DNA from: an uncultured Porphyromonadaceae bacterium
Lineage (GTDB): Bacteria; Bacteroidota; Bacteroidia; Bacteroidales; Muribaculaceae
DNA: 55,858 bases
NCBI GenBank assembly: GCA_900541865.1
Contig: UQLO01000016.1
Coordinates: forward strand, 1-55,858
Direction: 5' to 3'
This document shows positions 26,304 through 36,269 of this stretch, piece by piece. Made by a program: the position numbers and the translations under genes. How positions within the stretch are numbered: the stretch's first letter is position 1; the number at the start of each line of letters is the position of its first letter. The notes below the pieces were generated by a model. The model was not told where the DNA came from. It did not search any database and saw only the letters and a program-made list of their open reading frames with translations.

Positions 26304-27581
26304 TCAGTCGTTCCAGTAAGATCTGAGCGGGTACTTCCCCGGCCTGAGCATCAGGCGAAGACCCGACGAAAAAGTGAAATAACTGTGTACCCAGTTGAGC
26401 AGCACTACCATGCGGTTGCGCATGCCAAGCAGCGAAATAAGGTGCACGAACATCCAGGCCAGCCATGCCACGCGGCCGTGGAGATGCATCCGCCCCATGT
26501 CGACAACGGCGCGGTTGCGTCCGATGGTGGCCATCGAGCCTTTGTCGCGATAGCGGAACACGCGACGTCCGGTCGGATTGTTCAGATTGGCAGCAAGGGT
26601 GCGACCCTGCTGTATGGCAACCTGGGCAACCTGAGGATGACCTTTGGGATAGTCGTCCGTTATTTCAAGGGCAAGGTCTCCGATGGCGTAAACATCTTCC
26701 AACCCTTTGACGGCATTATAACCGTCGACGACGAAGCGTCCGCCCGGACCGGCCTGAACGTCGGTGCCGGTCAGCTCGAAGGGTACGCCGCGCACGCCCG
26801 CCGTCCAAATCACGGTGTCGGCCTCGATGGTCTCGCCGTCGGTGAAGCTCACCACGGCATCCTGGTATGAAGCCATCGTCTTGCCCAGCCGGATGTCGAC
26901 AAGAAGCTGTTCCAGTGCCTTGTGGGCATTGGCGCTGCTGGTGGCGCTCATTGTGCGCAGAACGCGGTCTGTGCCCTCCACCAGGACTACCCGCACCTCC
27001 TCCGGCGAGATGGTGGGATATTCTTTTTTGAGCACAAAGCGCTTCATCTCGCCCAGTGCGCCAGCTATCTCAACCCCCGTAGGACCGGCTCCGACGACCA
27101 CAAAAGTCAGCAGACGGCGCCGAGCGGCGGCGTCCGACGTCAGCGAGGCCCGCTCCAGGCGGTCGAGGATTTCGTTGCGGCAGCGGATGGCCTCCGCGGT
27201 GCTCTTGAGGGTGTAGACGTGCTTCTGGAGGTCGGCGATATTGAAGAAATTGTTCGTCGACCCCGCCGCTATGACGAGCTTGTCGTAGCCTATTTTCTCG
27301 AACTGGGTGACTACAGTGCGAGCCGACGTGTCGATGGTGCGAACCTCGCCGAAGTGGAAGCTGCACCCGCGGTAGCACCGGCGGCACAGCTCGCGCCGCA
27401 ACGGGAAGGATATGCTGGCCGGCTCAAGACCCGACGACGCAACCTGATAGAACAGCGGCGGAAAGCTGTGGTAGTTGTTGCGGTCGATGATAACGACCTC
27501 GAAGCGGCTTTTGTCGAGTCGCTTGGCGAGGTTGAGTCCGGCGAAGCCGCCTCCTATTATCACTATCTTTTCTTTGGCCAT
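26304..27581 (-). CDS. ndh: Type II NADH dehydrogenase (NDH-2)
   Basis: 425 residues. FAD-binding motif VIIGGGFAGLNLAKRL at the N-terminus, NADH-binding motif FVVVGAGPTGVEIAGALGE near 160, and a second FAD contact VYAIGDLALE. The C-terminal helices (VAWLAWMFVHLISLLGMRNR, LLNWVHSYFTF) anchor it at the inner face of the membrane. It oxidises NADH and reduces quinone without pumping protons. It lies 67 bases after batE with no terminator between, so it may be read from the Bat operon. Confidence 0.9.
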   Translation of the reverse strand: MAKEKIVIIGGGFAGLNLAKRLDKSRFEVVIIDRNNYHSFPPLFYQVASSGLEPASISFPLRRELCRRCYRGCSFHFGEVRTIDTSARTVVTQFEKIGYDKLVIAAGSTNNFFNIADLQKHVYTLKSTAEAIRCRNEILDRLERASLTSDAAARRRLLTFVVVGAGPTGVEIAGALGEMKRFVLKKEYPTISPEEVRVVLVEGTDRVLRTMSATSSANAHKALEQLLVDIRLGKTMASYQDAVVSFTDGETIEADTVIWTAGVRGVPFELTGTDVQAGPGGRFVVDGYNAVKGLEDVYAIGDLALEITDDYPKGHPQVAQVAIQQGRTLAANLNNPTGRRVFRYRDKGSMATIGRNRAVVDMGRMHLHGRVAWLAWMFVHLISLLGMRNRMVVLLNWVHSYFTFSSGLRLMLRPGKYPLRSYWND

Positions 27582-27648
27582 ATAAGTGCACCCTCTCTAT
27601 ATCCGGGTTGCTCTTATAACAAGCCAAAGACCCCCTCTGTTCACTCTC

Positions 27649-28425
27649 TCAGATGCGTTCTACGTCGGAGGCGCGAAGCCATGCTTTGGTGGAGTTGTTG
27701 ATTTTCACGCTGTACCACATCGGCGATACGGGGTCGTCCGGTGTGGCGATCGAGTCGATTATCTCTACCCGCGTGCCTTCGTGGATGGGAACCACGCGGT
27801 CGTCGGAGCCTCGCACAGGACGCGGAACGGAACTCAAGTGCGTCATCGGCACCACCACCACCGCCGTCTCATGGCTGCGGGCCAGACTGGCCGCCGACCA
27901 TGCTACAAAGAGAGTGTAGCCGAAGGCAAACAAAAGCACTATGCCCCCGAAAAAGCCGGCCTTGCGAAGCGAAACAGTCGGCGAGAATATATAGAGCGCA
28001 ACCGCTCCCAAGAGCAGTATGAATACCACCAGTGCCGTCCACGCCCACGCATTGGCCCTCATGGAGCCGACTATGCCGCTGTGGAGATTGCTCAGGAAGG
28101 GCGAATCGTCCTCCGGTCGATCCTGAATGCGCGAGCGCACGAACTCAAGATTGTGGCGCGCGTCCGAGTTGGTCGGGTCAAGCCGCAGAGAACGCTCGTA
28201 GGCAACCACGGCTTTACCAAGGTTGTCGTTGCGGAAATAAGCGTTGCCCAAATTGTAGTATACGTCGGTGCCAACGCCCTCGGAAGCGATAGACCGGTTG
28301 TAGAGCTCGATGGCAAGCCGGTAGTCTTCGGCGTTGTAGGCCGAGTCGGCCTGTTGGGCCGTGGTGAGCGCCGACATGGCCGTCCAGCAGCCAAGGAAAA
28401 CCAGAAGTGCTATATATTTCTTCAT
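27649..28425 (-). CDS. batE: BatE: TPR and SH3-like membrane protein
   Basis: 258 residues from the ATG at 28425, where the signal peptide MKKYIALLVFLGCWTAMSA begins; the reading to 28452 adds nine unlikely residues. TPR repeats follow (YNLGNAYFRNDNLGKAVVAYERSLRLDP), then two membrane helices (AWTALVVFILLLGAVALYIF; FFGGIVLLFAFGYTLFVAW). The C-terminal SH3-like domain has VPIHEGTRVEI and MWYSVKINNSTKAWLRASDVE. It is the last gene of the Bat operon, 35 bases after batD. Confidence 0.88.
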   Translation of the reverse strand: MKKYIALLVFLGCWTAMSALTTAQQADSAYNAEDYRLAIELYNRSIASEGVGTDVYYNLGNAYFRNDNLGKAVVAYERSLRLDPTNSDARHNLEFVRSRIQDRPEDDSPFLSNLHSGIVGSMRANAWAWTALVVFILLLGAVALYIFSPTVSLRKAGFFGGIVLLFAFGYTLFVAWSAASLARSHETAVVVVPMTHLSSVPRPVRGSDDRVVPIHEGTRVEIIDSIATPDDPVSPMWYSVKINNSTKAWLRASDVERI

Positions 28426-28460
28426 TGGTGGGATTTCTTTCAGATGTAACACAAATTCGG

Positions 28461-30275
28461 CTACTTTTTAACGTTCTCGACGGCGGAGATAGCCCCCGAC
28501 GCCTTTTGGTATACTTCGGCCATCTCGCTGTCGGAACCCGCCGGCGTGAACCGCGCCATCTCGCAGGCGTCGAGCACGTCCAGTATATTCTGCGTCTGAG
28601 CCGCGTCAAGACCGTAGGCGCTCAACTTGTCCGAAATGTTCTCGCGCGTCAGCTGGGAGGCAGGTATGGCCAGCTTGTCGCTCAGATAGCCCCACAGGGC
28701 CGACGAAATGGCTGCGTAGAAGGCATCACCCTGATGGGCGTCCATAGCAGTGCGGGCTGCCTTGAGGCGCTTGCCGGCGGCGCGACCGGCCTTGGCCAGT
28801 CGGCGACCGGCGGCGTCGGCATTGAGGCGTATCTGACGGCGGTAGAGGAATACCACTCCAATCAGAATCAGTGCCAGCACGATGTATATCACCCAATAGA
28901 GGCGTGTCCCGAAGGTATAGTGCACGTCGGCGCTCTGGCGGTTGATGTCGGAGGGATGGATGTGGAGTATATCGTTGATTTCGGTGTTGACGTCCGAATT
29001 CTGAACAGGAGCGGCTGTGCCGGTGCCGCGCAGAACGCGGATGGGCGTGTCGGACACTTCTGCCGTGCGGTATTGCCCCGCCGAGGGGTCGAAATAGACG
29101 AACGGCTTGCCCTCTATCGTGAAATTGCCGACCTCCATCGGTACTATGGTGAAGTCGGTGGTGAAGGTGCCGGTCATGTCGGCGCATCCGGCCGTTAGCC
29201 GGGCGTCGATATTGGTGCGCGGGGTGTAGGTTTCGATGCCGGCCGGAAACTCCATCTCGACAGGCGAGAGGAACTTGATGTTGCCCGTGCCGCGAACTTT
29301 GTAGGAGTAGACCGACGCCTCGTTGGTGCGCATCAGCTCCGGCTCAAGCGACGTGCTCACCGAGAATTGGCCTACCGCGCCCGAGAAGCCTGCCGGACGA
29401 GGCTCCGGTAGAGCGCGAACGGTGATTGCGGCGGCGTTCGAGGTGGTGGTGATTTCGCGCTCTATGGGTCGCGAGGTGCGGTAGAAGCCCATATTGATGG
29501 TTTCGTACTGCACGACGGTGATGTTGTACTTGCCCGAATTGACGCTCAGGCGACCGGACCGCTGCGGATAGAGAAGTAGCCGCTTGAGTACGGCCGTGTG
29601 GTAGTTCTGGCCGTTGTAGTGCTCGATAGACACGTTGTTGTCAACCGGCAGCTCCTCGGTGAGAAAGCCTTCGAAAGAGGGCTGCACCGTAGGCAGGAAG
29701 GCCGATATGTCGTACTTGGTGTAAACCTTGATGGTGGCAACAACCGGCTCCTGCTCGTAGACACTGTTTTTGGAGAAGAAAACACGGATAAGCACGTCGT
29801 CGGCAGATATTTTGCCACCCTGCGGTGCCTCGACGCGCCCCCCCTGATTGCCCCCCTGCTGGCCCTGTGTGGTTTGGGTGCGGTCCGGAGGCAGTATTTC
29901 GAAGCGTGCTTCCGAAGTGCGCAGTGTGCCCGCGTTGGTGCGAAGCGCAAGCACCGGTACGACCACCGTACCGGCCCGGTCGGCCCGGTAGGTGAAGGTG
30001 TAGTCGACAGTGGTGCTCGACGACAGACGCCCGTTGACAATCTGCGTGCTCTGCATGGTGCTCACGGCAGGTCCGTAGAGCAGGGTGCAGCCATCGAGCT
30101 CGGGGCCGTCGAACGACGAGGACTCGGCGTTCTGAAGCCGGAAGGTCAGCGCGAAGTTGCGGCCCTCCACAACGTTGCGCGGCGGCACAAGGTCGAAGGA
30201 GGCGTCCGAAGCCGCCATAGCGCTCATGGCTATCACGGCGGCGGTCAGTAATATGATGAATCTGCGAATGAACAT
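28461..30275 (-). CDS. batD: BatD, large periplasmic/membrane protein of the Bat operon
   Basis: 604 residues. A signal peptide (1-21) precedes several immunoglobulin-like beta domains: FDLVPPRNVVEGRNFALTFRL at the start, then repeated blocks with VYTKYDISAFLPTVQPSFEGF and GTGNIKFLSPVEMEFPAGIE. A single membrane helix (LYWVIYIVLALILIGVVFLY) lies near residue 460, and a cytoplasmic helical tail of ~120 residues follows. BatD proteins are thought to scaffold the vWA proteins BatA and BatB. It lies 30 bases after batC. Confidence 0.9.
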   Translation of the reverse strand: MFIRRFIILLTAAVIAMSAMAASDASFDLVPPRNVVEGRNFALTFRLQNAESSSFDGPELDGCTLLYGPAVSTMQSTQIVNGRLSSSTTVDYTFTYRADRAGTVVVPVLALRTNAGTLRTSEARFEILPPDRTQTTQGQQGGNQGGRVEAPQGGKISADDVLIRVFFSKNSVYEQEPVVATIKVYTKYDISAFLPTVQPSFEGFLTEELPVDNNVSIEHYNGQNYHTAVLKRLLLYPQRSGRLSVNSGKYNITVVQYETINMGFYRTSRPIEREITTTSNAAAITVRALPEPRPAGFSGAVGQFSVSTSLEPELMRTNEASVYSYKVRGTGNIKFLSPVEMEFPAGIETYTPRTNIDARLTAGCADMTGTFTTDFTIVPMEVGNFTIEGKPFVYFDPSAGQYRTAEVSDTPIRVLRGTGTAAPVQNSDVNTEINDILHIHPSDINRQSADVHYTFGTRLYWVIYIVLALILIGVVFLYRRQIRLNADAAGRRLAKAGRAAGKRLKAARTAMDAHQGDAFYAAISSALWGYLSDKLAIPASQLTRENISDKLSAYGLDAAQTQNILDVLDACEMARFTPAGSDSEMAEVYQKASGAISAVENVKK

Positions 30276-30305
30276 AAGAGAGGGTGCTTGTTTTCTATCC
30301 GGCGG

Positions 30306-31106
30306 TTACCACGGCTTTTCCGGCTGGCGGCGCTGCGCGGGTTCTTCTTCGTTTTCGTTAACTCGCTGTCGCGTTTGGTTCTCCTTGTTCTGCATACTCT
30401 GGAGAATCTGCTGCGATGGCTGCGTCATAGGCTGCGGCTCGGGCTGCTGCTGTTGCTGCTGCTGTTGCTGCTCTTGCTGTTGCTCTTCGTCTTGGTCCTG
30501 CTGGTCCTGCTGGTCCTGATTTTGGTCGCGCTTTAGCTGGGCAAGTCGAAGATTATAGCGGGCGTCGATGTCGTCAGGATTCAGCATAAGCGCCCGTTCG
30601 TACATCGCGATGGCCTGGTCGTAGTTGCCGTCGTTGTAGCTCATGTTGCCCAGATTGTAGAGGGCCATTTGGGCGATCTCCGGGCGATAGCGGCGCGCTT
30701 CGGGAATCAGCTCGGTAAGGATTGCTCCGGCCGCGGCGCGCGGGTCGGCCTGCGTACCGGCGTTGTCGGCGGTGGCAAGCCGAAGAAGCGTGGCCGCTTT
30801 ATTGTAGCGCGCGGCCAGGCTGCCGGCATTGACCAGCAGAGCTTTGTCATAGCACTCCAGAGCGCGGTGCCAGTTGCTGTCGGCAAACTGGTAGTTGCCC
30901 TGGCGCACGTAGTTTCGCTCGGCGCGGTAGGATTCCGCCGGCGTGTTGTGCAGAGGCGCCGGGCCGGCGGTGGCAGTACTGTCGGCCGTGGCTGTCGGAG
31001 CGTCCGGTATCTGCGCGGGGTCGTCCGGAGCGCTCAGCCCCTGGGCACTCAGGCTCATGCAGGCGCCCAGCGCAGTGGCTATGATGGTGGTGAGCAGTGC
31101 TTTCAT
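30306..31106 (-). CDS. batC: BatC: TPR protein with Gln-rich tail
   Basis: 266 residues. A signal peptide (1-21) precedes TPR repeats (LECYDKALLVNAGSLAARYNKA, YNLGNMSYNDGNYDQAIAMYERALMLNPDDIDARYNL). A low-complexity tail of Gln, Asp and Glu (about residues 190-230) follows, encoded by a CAG/CAA triplet tract. The start overlaps the batB stop by 4 bases (ATGA), indicating translational coupling. TPRs likely bind the other Bat proteins. Confidence 0.88.
   Translation of the reverse strand: MKALLTTIIATALGACMSLSAQGLSAPDDPAQIPDAPTATADSTATAGPAPLHNTPAESYRAERNYVRQGNYQFADSNWHRALECYDKALLVNAGSLAARYNKAATLLRLATADNAGTQADPRAAAGAILTELIPEARRYRPEIAQMALYNLGNMSYNDGNYDQAIAMYERALMLNPDDIDARYNLRLAQLKRDQNQDQQDQQDQDEEQQQEQQQQQQQQQPEPQPMTQPSQQILQSMQNKENQTRQRVNENEEEPAQRRQPEKPW
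30430..30535. repeat. Triplet-rich low-complexity tract in batC
   Basis: On the plus strand the tract is made of CTG/TTG/TTC-type triplets (for example CTGCTGCTGTTGCTGCTGC), including three near-copies of CTGGTCCTG. It encodes the Gln-rich tail of BatC. Slippage would change tail length without breaking the frame. Confidence 0.7.
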
Positions 31107-32152
31107 TTCGTTTTCTTTTCTTTGGCCACTTTTACGGTGGATTTGGGACTGAAGAATTCAATGCCTCGCAGCCAGCTGATTTTGCGGTCGACGATAAAGA
31201 TGTCGATAATCATGAAAATCAGTGCTATAGCCGCAAAGGTCGGGAACTGCTCGGAAGCCGCCGAGTAGACCACGGTGTCGAACTCGCTCTTCTCCAGAGT
31301 GTCCAGCTGGTCGGTCAGGGTGCTCAGTGCGTTGGAAGCCGAGCCATTGACGTAGACGCCGTGGCCGGCCGAGGCAATGTCCATTGCCAGCTGCTCGTTC
31401 AGGCGCGAAATAACCGGTGCGCCTTCGTGCTGTATGCCCGGCACTAAAGCCCCCGTGCCGGTGCCCACGCCGACCACGTCGACCTGGATGCCGTTGTCGG
31501 CCGCCGTGCGCGCTGCCTCCAAGGCTGCCCCTTCGTGGTCTTCGGAGTCGGTAATGAGGATGATGGCGCGGTGCATGTCGTCGGCTCCCGAGAAGCAGTT
31601 CATGCTCATGCGGATGGCGGCCGCTATGTCGGTGCCCTGGTAGGACATCATCGAGGGCTCAAGCTCGTTGAGGTACATCTTGGCAGTGTAGAAGTCGGCG
31701 GTCATCGGAAGCTGAACCTTCGAGGTGCCGGCGAAAATCACCAGGGCAACCTTGTCGTTGTTGAGCCGGTCGATCAGACGCTCCAGAAGCAGCTTGGCGC
31801 GGTCGAGGCGCGAGGTGCCGTTGTTGTTGTCGGTGGCCGACGCCAGCATGGAGTTCGAGAGGTCGAAGGCAATCACTATTTCGATGCCGGCGGCGGTCTC
31901 CTCCTTGACGGTGCCCTGGGTGCGGGGGCGAGCAAGGGCTATTACCAAGGCCACCAGAGCGATTACCTGCAGGGTGACGCGGACGGCCGGGGTGTAGCGG
32001 GAGGCATCCGGCATCATCTTTTCCACAACCTCAGGCCGCCCGAAGCGGCGCAGCTTGGCGCGCCGGCTCGCGCGGGCTCCCATATAGAGCAGAACCAGCA
32101 CCGGCGCCAACGCCAGCAGATACAGTAGATATGGATATGCGAAGTTGAACAT
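31103..32152 (-). CDS. batB: BatB: vWA-domain membrane protein
   Basis: 349 residues from the ATG at 32152, where the hydrophobic N-terminus FAYPYLLYLLALAPVLVLLY begins. The reading to 32221 would run into batA. The vWA domain has a MIDAS motif DLSNS (Asp97, Ser99, Ser101) and a membrane helix near the C-terminus (FAAIALIFMIIDIFIV). It pairs with BatA. The start lies 4 bases after the batA stop. Confidence 0.9.
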   Translation of the reverse strand: MFNFAYPYLLYLLALAPVLVLLYMGARASRRAKLRRFGRPEVVEKMMPDASRYTPAVRVTLQVIALVALVIALARPRTQGTVKEETAAGIEIVIAFDLSNSMLASATDNNNGTSRLDRAKLLLERLIDRLNNDKVALVIFAGTSKVQLPMTADFYTAKMYLNELEPSMMSYQGTDIAAAIRMSMNCFSGADDMHRAIILITDSEDHEGAALEAARTAADNGIQVDVVGVGTGTGALVPGIQHEGAPVISRLNEQLAMDIASAGHGVYVNGSASNALSTLTDQLDTLEKSEFDTVVYSAASEQFPTFAAIALIFMIIDIFIVDRKISWLRGIEFFSPKSTVKVAKEKKTK

Positions 32153-32156
32153 ATTT

Positions 32157-33143
32157 CTAAGGTATTGAGCGGAGAACGGTATAGCGCAGCAGCAGCTCCA
32201 GTCCGAAGAACAGCAGCGCAAGCAGAGCCCAGATGAAATAATTGTCCTCGGTGTGGGAGAAGTGGCGTACGTCCATCTGCGTTTTCTCCAGTGCGTCGAT
32301 TTCGCGGAATACCTGCTGAAGCATGCGGTTGTCGGTGGCGCGGAAGTACTGGCCGCCCGTGTTGGCCGCTATGGTGCGCAGTGTGGCTTCGTCGATCACA
32401 ACGGGTTGATTCTCAAATTCTATGCGGCCCGACAGCGTGCGCACCGGATAGGGCGCCATGCCGTTGGTGCCCACGCCGATGGTGTAGATTTTCACGCCCA
32501 TCTCCTGCGCGACCTGGGCCGCCGTCAGAGGCGCAACGACACCGGTGTTGTTGCTGCCGTCGGTGAGCAGGATGATACTTTTGCTCTTGGCTTGTCCTTC
32601 GCGGAGGCGGTTGAGCGATGTGGCGATGCCGTCGCCGATGGCGGTGCCGTCCTCGAGGATGCCCATTTCGAGATTATTGAGGTACGAAAGCAGAGAGGCG
32701 CGGTCCATGGTCATCGGAACGCCCGTGAGGCTCTCCCCGGCGAAGACCACAATGCCGATATTGTCGTTCTGGCGAGCCGATATGAAGCTGGAGGCAACAT
32801 CTTTGGCGGCTCCGAAGCGGTCGGGGCGGAAGTCGCGCGCAAGCATCGACGACGATATGTCCATAGCCAGCACGATGTCGGTGCCCTCTGTGCTGGTAGT
32901 GCGCCAGTTGTCGTGTTTCTGAGGGCGCGCAAGCACCACTATCAGACAGGCAACGGCGGCAAGGCGCAGCACGAACAGGAAGTAGCGCAGATACTCCTTC
33001 CAGGAGCGGGGCATGGCGTCGAAGGCTTTGGTGGTGCTCAGGCGCATGGTGGCATGCGCGTTGCGCTGCTTCAGTATGTACCATGCTGCAAGCGGTATGA
33101 GCAGCAGCAGGAGCCATAGTATATGTGGATGAGCGAAACTCAT
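32157..33143 (-). CDS. batA: BatA: vWA-domain membrane protein
   Basis: 328 residues. The N-terminal membrane segment is HILWLLLLLIPLAAWYIL, with a second near 55-72. The vWA domain has MIDAS DISSS (Asp95, Ser97, Ser99) and VVFAGESLTGVPMTMD. A C-terminal helix (YFIWALLALLFFGLELLLRY) completes the layout. BatA and BatB are classed together as aerotolerance proteins, originally tied to oxygen stress in Bacteroides. Confidence 0.92.
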   Translation of the reverse strand: MSFAHPHILWLLLLLIPLAAWYILKQRNAHATMRLSTTKAFDAMPRSWKEYLRYFLFVLRLAAVACLIVVLARPQKHDNWRTTSTEGTDIVLAMDISSSMLARDFRPDRFGAAKDVASSFISARQNDNIGIVVFAGESLTGVPMTMDRASLLSYLNNLEMGILEDGTAIGDGIATSLNRLREGQAKSKSIILLTDGSNNTGVVAPLTAAQVAQEMGVKIYTIGVGTNGMAPYPVRTLSGRIEFENQPVVIDEATLRTIAANTGGQYFRATDNRMLQQVFREIDALEKTQMDVRHFSHTEDNYFIWALLALLFFGLELLLRYTVLRSIP

Positions 33144-33165
33144 TGGCGGAGTCTATTGCGGTGGT

Positions 33166-34173
33166 TCATTTGTTGGATTTGGTGGCGCGGGCGGCTTTGG
33201 CTGCCTCTTTCGGGTCCGGAGCCGGGGGCGGAGGCACCGGCTTGGTGATTTCAACAAAGTCGCGCGCGAGCTGCAGGGAGCGAACGTTGTCGTCGGCAAG
33301 CGGTTTCTCCTTGGCGAACTTCACGAAGTCGGCAACACGCAGCACGGCGTCCATGCTGTCGGCCGGAAGGCGGGTGTCGGGATTGGAGCGCAGTGCCCGC
33401 ACTATCTGCGACGACGTCATCTCCATGGCGTTTATGCCATAGCGGCCGTGGAGGTACTGGCGAAGAATGTCGGTGAGGTCGGTGTAGAACTGCTTCTCGT
33501 GGCCCGGGGCGGTGGCGCCGCTCTGACGCAGCTGCTCAAGGCGGCTGACTGCCAGTTCGTAAGGCGGAACGGGCTTCTGAGCCATGATGGCGGCAACCGT
33601 CTTGCGGCGGTGGAAATGGTTGACAAGGAAGAACACCACGGCGGCGACAACCAGCACAAGGAGCGTCCAGAGCGTCCACAGCGGGATGTAGTCGTACCAC
33701 CGGCTCTGCGGCGAAGCCACCCCGGCGAGCGGACGAAGCTCCATGGCAATGGTGTCGACATCCATAGGCAGTATCTTCAGAGTCTGCACGCCCGCCCAAA
33801 CAGTGTCGCCACTGCCGGTGGCGGCGCCGATGAGCGGCAGCGTGTACAGCCCCGGCTCAAAGCCCTGCAGCGTGTAAGTGCCCCCGACGGTGCGACGTCC
33901 GTTGGAAGTTATAGTGTCGGAGCTCACCGCGGTGACGTAGACCGGGCCGTACTGCCCGAAGTTCTCGTCGGTATTGGTGATACGAGGGGCGTTGACAAGG
34001 CTGACACCGTCGGCCTCGCCTTCGGGTGCCGTAAGCTCGACCCGCATGGTGAACTGCGAGCCCATCAGAATCACGGCGCTGTCGGTGGCGGCGGTAATGG
34101 TGACCTGGGCGTGTGCCGCACCGCCGGCGAGGGTGGCGGCCAAGGCGAGTATGAGCAGTCGTAAGGTTTTCAT
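33166..34173 (-). CDS. BatD-like partner protein in the MoxR/Bat operon (DUF4381-like layout)
   Basis: 335 residues from the ATG at 34173, which overlaps the DUF58 stop (ATGA). A longer in-frame reading to 34521 lies wholly inside the DUF58 gene and is rejected. A signal peptide (1-22) precedes a beta domain (TITAATDSAVILMGSQFTMRVELTAPEG). A central membrane helix follows (LWTLWTLLVLVVAAVVFFLV), then a cytoplasmic part with FYTDLTDILRQYLHGRYGI, and a Pro/Ala/Lys-rich tail. The layout matches the small gene found between DUF58 and batA in these operons, with a BatD-type fold. The specific role is unknown. Confidence 0.8.
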   Translation of the reverse strand: MKTLRLLILALAATLAGGAAHAQVTITAATDSAVILMGSQFTMRVELTAPEGEADGVSLVNAPRITNTDENFGQYGPVYVTAVSSDTITSNGRRTVGGTYTLQGFEPGLYTLPLIGAATGSGDTVWAGVQTLKILPMDVDTIAMELRPLAGVASPQSRWYDYIPLWTLWTLLVLVVAAVVFFLVNHFHRRKTVAAIMAQKPVPPYELAVSRLEQLRQSGATAPGHEKQFYTDLTDILRQYLHGRYGINAMEMTSSQIVRALRSNPDTRLPADSMDAVLRVADFVKFAKEKPLADDNVRSLQLARDFVEITKPVPPPPAPDPKEAAKAARATKSNK

Positions 34174-35045
34174 AATGTGGAGCGGTTTTTGAACAGCGCC
34201 ATCAGCGCCTTCACGTAGTCCTCGTCGGTGGCTACCGAAACGAAGTCGACGTGCGTGCTGCGCAGAGCGGAGGCCATGCGCTGCTGCAGGTCGTACCACC
34301 AGCGGTCGTAGGCGCGACGCACCTTGGCCGAGCCGGTGTCTACCCAGCGGGTGGCGCCCGTTTCGAGGTCTTCTACGCGCATCAGCCCCATATCGGGCAT
34401 TTCGGCGTCGCGCTTGTCGTAGACCTGCACCGCCATCACGTCGTGGCGGTTGGCAGCCACGGTCAGCGGGGTGGAGTAGTCGCTGCTGTCGATAAAGTCC
34501 GAAATCAGGAAGAGCGTGCAACGCTTCTTGATGGCGTCGGTGGCATAGCGCACGGCGGCGGCAATGTCGGTGCCCCGGTTTTCGGGATTGAAGTCCAGAA
34601 GCTCGCGTATTATATATAATATGTGTCGGCGACCCTTTTTGGGCACTATGAATTTCTCGACGCGGTCGGAGAAAAAGAGAGCGCCGATTTTATCGTTGTT
34701 CTGAATGGCGGAAAAAGCCAGCGTGGCGGCTATCTCGGCTATCATTTCGCGCTTCTCGGGGCCGGAGGCGCCGAAATTGCGGCTGCCGCTGACATCGACC
34801 AGCAGCATCACCGTCAGCTCGCGCTCCTCTTCGTAGACCTTGACGTACGGGGAGTTGTGGCGAGCGGTGACGTTCCAGTCGATGTCGCGTATGTCGTCGC
34901 CGTACTGGTAGGCGCGCACCTCGGAGAACATCATGCCGCGGCCTTTGAAGGCCGAGTGGTACTCACCGGCAAAGATGTTCTGGCTCAGGCCGCGCGTCTT
35001 GATTTCTATTTTGCGGACCTTTTTGAGTAGTTCGTTAGAGTCCAT
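34170..35045 (-). CDS. DUF58 protein (vWA-like)
   Basis: 291 residues, soluble. The DUF58 signature is GRGMMFSEVRAYQYGDDIRDIDWNVTARHNSPYVK (residues ~36-70). A degenerate vWA with DVSGS (Asp84, Ser86, Ser88) follows. These proteins work with MoxR ATPases. It lies 42 bases after moxR and overlaps the next gene by 4 bases. Confidence 0.9.
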   Translation of the reverse strand: MDSNELLKKVRKIEIKTRGLSQNIFAGEYHSAFKGRGMMFSEVRAYQYGDDIRDIDWNVTARHNSPYVKVYEEERELTVMLLVDVSGSRNFGASGPEKREMIAEIAATLAFSAIQNNDKIGALFFSDRVEKFIVPKKGRRHILYIIRELLDFNPENRGTDIAAAVRYATDAIKKRCTLFLISDFIDSSDYSTPLTVAANRHDVMAVQVYDKRDAEMPDMGLMRVEDLETGATRWVDTGSAKVRRAYDRWWYDLQQRMASALRSTHVDFVSVATDEDYVKALMALFKNRSTL

Positions 35046-35087
35046 CGTGGATTGCGTGTTGGTGTGAGGATGTCACGCCCGAACGGC

Positions 35088-36086
<999 letters not shown>

Positions 36087-36176
36087 AGTATGTGTGCGTT
36101 AATGTTTTAGGTGTCGGTTTTTGTTGGTGCGCTCGCCCGTGTGATGATACGGGTAGCCGCGCGATGCGTTTGCACC

Positions 36177-36185
36177 ACAAAATTA
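36177..36185 (-). promoter_or_regulatory. Possible -7 box of the Bat operon
   Basis: The minus strand reads TAATTTTTG, one base longer than TAnnTTTG, about 90 bases before the moxR ATG. The gap to uvrC contains no better match. Confidence 0.3.
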
Positions 36186-36269
36186 CAACTATAACAAGTA
36201 AGGACGCTCGCAAAGTTGTTAATTTTAGCTATTAATCCTTTAGCGACCTTAAGATTTATGTTTTTTTTG

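Noticed and set aside
33166..34521. Start of the BatD-like partner gene at 34521
   Set aside because: The extra 116 residues run inside the DUF58 gene in another frame. The signal peptide begins at 34173, which overlaps the DUF58 stop as ATGA.
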